Below are positions 63,467 to 64,000 of a stretch of 64,000 bases of DNA, in pieces. The notes beneath the pieces are model-generated. The model searched no databases and was not told the origin of the DNA. It saw only the letters and a program-made list of their open reading frames with translations. The DNA is from Campylobacter gracilis (lineage in GTDB: Bacteria; Campylobacterota; Campylobacteria; Campylobacterales; Campylobacteraceae), in assembly GCF_001190745.1 (NCBI RefSeq), contig NZ_CP012196.1:124001-188000 (forward strand), read 5' to 3'. Numbering within the stretch: the first letter of the stretch is position 1; the number at the start of each line of letters is the position of its first letter. Made by a program: the position numbers and the translations under genes.

Positions 63467-63652
63467 ATGGCAAAAAAATCAATGGTAGCCAAGGCGAAAC
63501 GCCCCGCTAAATTTAGCACTCGCGCATATACCAGATGTCAAATTTGCGGTCGTCCGCACTCCGTTTATAAGGATTTTGGAATTTGTCGCGTTTGCCTTCG
63601 CAAGATGGCAAATGAGGGCTTGATCCCGGGTCTAAAAAAAGCAAGCTGGTAA
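63467..63652 (+). CDS. rpsN: 30S ribosomal protein S14, zinc-binding (type Z)
   Basis: 61 residues from the ATG at 63467. The short form has two CXXC pairs, [10 protein letters not shown] and [10 protein letters not shown], which bind zinc, followed by [11 protein letters not shown]. Confidence 0.97.
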   Translation: MAKKSMVAKAKRPAKFSTRAYTRCQICGRPHSVYKDFGICRVCLRKMANEGLIPGLKKASW

Positions 63653-63661
63653 GGAGAAGAG

Positions 63662-64000
63662 ATGATTAACGATCTTATTTCAGATGGACTAACTCGCATC
63701 AGAAATGCTGCGATGCGAAGGCTAGATACGACTAAGCTTTTTCACTCAAACGTCGTTGAGGCTATGCTTAAAATTTTAGCCGAGAAGGGCTATATCGAGA
63801 GCTACAACGTAGTAGAGGAAAACAATAAAAAGATCATCAACGTAGTGCTTAAATACGACGAAAAGGGCAGGAGCGTGATAAACGAAGTTAAAAGAATTTC
63901 GACTCCGGGTCGCCGTGTATATCAGGGCAAAGACGAAATCAAGCGCTTCAAAAACGGCTACGGAACCGTCGTCGTTAGCACAAGCAAGGGCGTTATGAGT
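63662..64000 (+). CDS. rpsH: 30S ribosomal protein S8, 5' part
   Basis: 113 codons are present from the ATG at 63662 (AAGGAGAAGAG upstream); the gene runs off the window end. [20 protein letters not shown] and [18 protein letters not shown], then [13 protein letters not shown], match the family, which needs about 131 residues in total. Confidence 0.95.
   Translation, partial: MINDLISDGLTRIRNAAMRRLDTTKLFHSNVVEAMLKILAEKGYIESYNVVEENNKKIINVVLKYDEKGRSVINEVKRISTPGRRVYQGKDEIKRFKNGYGTVVVSTSKGVMS

Noticed and set aside
1-64000. tRNA or rRNA genes
   Set aside because: No cloverleaf with a T-loop GGTTCGAATCC-type segment or rRNA core sequence was found by eye; intergenic regions were scanned.

Overview
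The window reads as chromosome from a high-GC Campylobacter. Campylobacter gracilis is my best guess, from GC content in the mid-40s, TTG/GTG starts, an epsilonproteobacterial gene order (PP-loop protein, dnaG, TPR gene, rnhA, rnc, aroC, as around Cj1633-Cj1638 of C. jejuni), a SapC-like protein and an asaccharolytic gene set. Species cannot be proved from the sequence alone. No rRNA, tRNA, IS element or CRISPR array was found.

Layout. 0-0.6 kb: 3' end of accC. 1.1-2.1 kb: a helical-repeat protein. 2.4-8.3 kb: a tight five-gene peptide and amino-acid salvage operon (M20 carbamoylase-type hydrolase, AbgA-like amidohydrolase, PepE, DcuC, PepT). 9.3-19 kb: SapC-like protein, CysQ, a pilin, a TRAP permease pair without a binding protein, pyruvate/oxaloacetate carboxylase B subunit, PEP carboxykinase and a CAP-domain lipoprotein. 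19.1-26.9 kb: a frameshifted gene and the dnaG/rnhA/rnc/aroC neighbourhood. 27-41 kb: a GNAT enzyme with huge inserts, membrane and lipoproteins, a broken secreted protein and its intact paralogue, a methyltransferase, AI-2E-type exporter, YgbA-like protein, a triple-repeat protein, MobA, PldA, IlvE, a prohibitin and HisIE. 41.4-43.7 kb: orphan immunity-like genes. 43.8-50.1 kb: a YqhC-YqhD-DkgA-like aldehyde/redox locus in which the regulator, the iron alcohol dehydrogenase, a quinone-reductase-like gene and a YciI-like gene are broken. 50.2-54.3 kb: Imm10-like protein, PurM, CoaE, Hcp/Sel1 protein, DapF. 55-57.2 kb: a minus-strand group of two tiny membrane proteins, a winged-helix-like protein and an ATPase. 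57.4-64 kb: the S10 ribosomal protein operon behind a consensus sigma-70 promoter, running off the end in rpsH.

Metabolic logic: peptides are cut (PepT, PepE, M20 enzymes), aspartate and fumarate can be exchanged through DcuC, and PycB and PckA link pyruvate, oxaloacetate and PEP. This fits a fumarate-respiring asaccharolytic anaerobe.

The strongest unexplained signal is a family of low-complexity in-frame inserts inside conserved proteins (GNAT enzyme, HisIE, DnaG, PldA, and smaller ones in CoaE, DcuC and the ATPase). The larger ones are densely studded with RAATTY hexamers, as are many intergenic stretches. RAATTY is the motif methylated by CtsM in C. jejuni, where it governs DNA uptake, so accumulation by uptake bias is a testable idea. 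A second theme is coordinated decay of the aldehyde/redox locus.
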